Shown one piece after another: positions 5,821 through 6,436 of a DNA stretch of 6,436 nt. The position numbers and the translations under genes were made by a program. The stretch is from NCBI GenBank assembly GCA_002341315.1, contig DDNV01000065.1, positions 12,782-19,217 on the forward strand, written 5' to 3'. How positions within the stretch are numbered: position 1 is the first letter of the stretch; each line of letters begins with the position of its first letter. The DNA is from Cellvibrionales bacterium UBA2511 (GTDB lineage: Bacteria > Pseudomonadota > Gammaproteobacteria > Pseudomonadales > Porticoccaceae). Under the pieces are notes generated by a model, which worked only from the letters and a program-made list of their open reading frames with translations, was not told the origin of the DNA and did not search any database.

Positions 5821-6436
5821 TTAAAGGCCCTGAGCACCCCGTCTCAGCCAATTATGAACAAATGCCAGCTTGTAACGGGCGTGGTCTGACAGCACAAACG
5901 GGTAAAGATCCGATAGGCCCATGGAACGATTGACGTGGTTGATGCCCACGGTAAGCGCCGCCGCGATCTGGATCAGCCGCTCGGCATCGGGCTCCGAATA
6001 CGGATCCCAGCCAGCGTGAGGTATCTGCGGCGATGACAGACCGGTGGCCACGAAACTGTCGGCAATGTCCGTCAGGTGCAGCAGGTGTGCCACCGTTTCT
6101 GCCCAGTCTTCATGGGGATGTGTGGATGCGTAACTGGTCAGGTAGTGCTGCCTCCAGTTTGGTGGCGGACCATTCTCATAGTGGTATTGAAGCGCCACGA
6201 CATAGTCCACCCGCTCATCGCCAAACATGTTCCGGAATGCATCGAGAAAATCCTCACGAAGACTGAGCCGCCACCAGAGCATGTGGGCAATCTCGTGGCG
6301 CATGTGGCCTATCATGGTGCGATAAGGCTCCTCCAGCGCTTCACGACGGGTAGTGAGCAGCACCGGGTCCACCTCTGCCACACTGATGGTCACCACACCT
6401 TCAACGTGCCCCATCGCAACAGGGGTGGGACCTTCC
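5821..6436 (-). CDS. Putative zinc-binding metallopeptidase, C-terminal part (5' end cut by window edge)
   Basis: C-terminal portion (about 205 codons in the window) of a protein resembling the putative zinc-binding metallopeptidase family (Peptidase_Mx type). Numbering from the Met at 6414, HEIAH (40-44) is a gluzincin-like HExxH zinc motif in the context MIGHMRHEIAHMLWW. Conserved-looking blocks follow: FGDERVDY (64-71), SYASTHPHEDWAE (94-106) and a C-terminal helical tail ending RRGAQGL. I infer that a D or E in one of these blocks is the third ligand. The Met at 6414 is not the true start: the frame stays open to the window edge (codons for EGPTPVA precede it), and family members usually carry an N-terminal zinc-ribbon region, expected beyond 6436. 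No signal peptide can be assessed. Activity and substrates are poorly known; the gene could be a structural homologue rather than an active protease, although HExxH is intact. The stop is TAA at 5823-5821. Confidence 0.82.
   Translation of the reverse strand, partial: EGPTPVAMGHVEGVVTISVAEVDPVLLTTRREALEEPYRTMIGHMRHEIAHMLWWRLSLREDFLDAFRNMFGDERVDYVVALQYHYENGPPPNWRQHYLTSYASTHPHEDWAETVAHLLHLTDIADSFVATGLSSPQIPHAGWDPYSEPDAERLIQIAAALTVGINHVNRSMGLSDLYPFVLSDHARYKLAFVHNWLRRGAQGL

Overview
The window looks like chromosome of a free-living, moderately GC-rich gammaproteobacterium. A Marinobacter- or Pseudomonas-like source is my inference from gene types, a sharp Fur site, strong GGAGG-type ribosome sites and GC near 60% in most genes; no rRNA or marker gene fixes the taxon. 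All five recognisable genes are on the minus strand, so transcription runs from high to low coordinates. No tRNA, rRNA, CRISPR array, intact insertion sequence or phage gene is visible.

Right part (5821-6436, then 4578-5678): the C-terminal part of a putative zinc-binding metallopeptidase (HExxH motif), cut by the window edge, is followed after a 142-base gap by a complete class II-like histone deacetylase family amidohydrolase with all its zinc and catalytic residues.

Centre and left (4471 down to 204): a self-contained iron-uptake cell-surface signalling unit. A sigma70-type promoter is overlapped by a strong Fur box. It drives a FecI-type ECF sigma factor (GTG start), translationally coupled through a TAATG overlap to a FecR-type membrane anti-sigma regulator. 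After 158 bases comes a FhuA-like TonB-dependent siderophore receptor carrying the N-terminal STN signalling domain. A probable intrinsic terminator follows the receptor. The expected working model, from knowledge of the family, is this: iron starvation lifts Fur repression, ferric siderophore binding to the receptor is passed through its STN domain to FecR, and FecR then frees or activates the sigma factor, which transcribes the receptor gene.

Far left (1-203): mostly non-coding sequence with a perfect 10-bp inverted repeat and what may be the tail of a plus-strand gene; I could not identify it. I found no clearly undescribed system. The points most worth a second look are the GC contrast between the STN part and the plug/barrel part of the receptor, the twin-arginine-like motif before the FecR membrane helix, the unusual N-terminal loop and gatekeeper position of the deacetylase, and the unexplained left edge.
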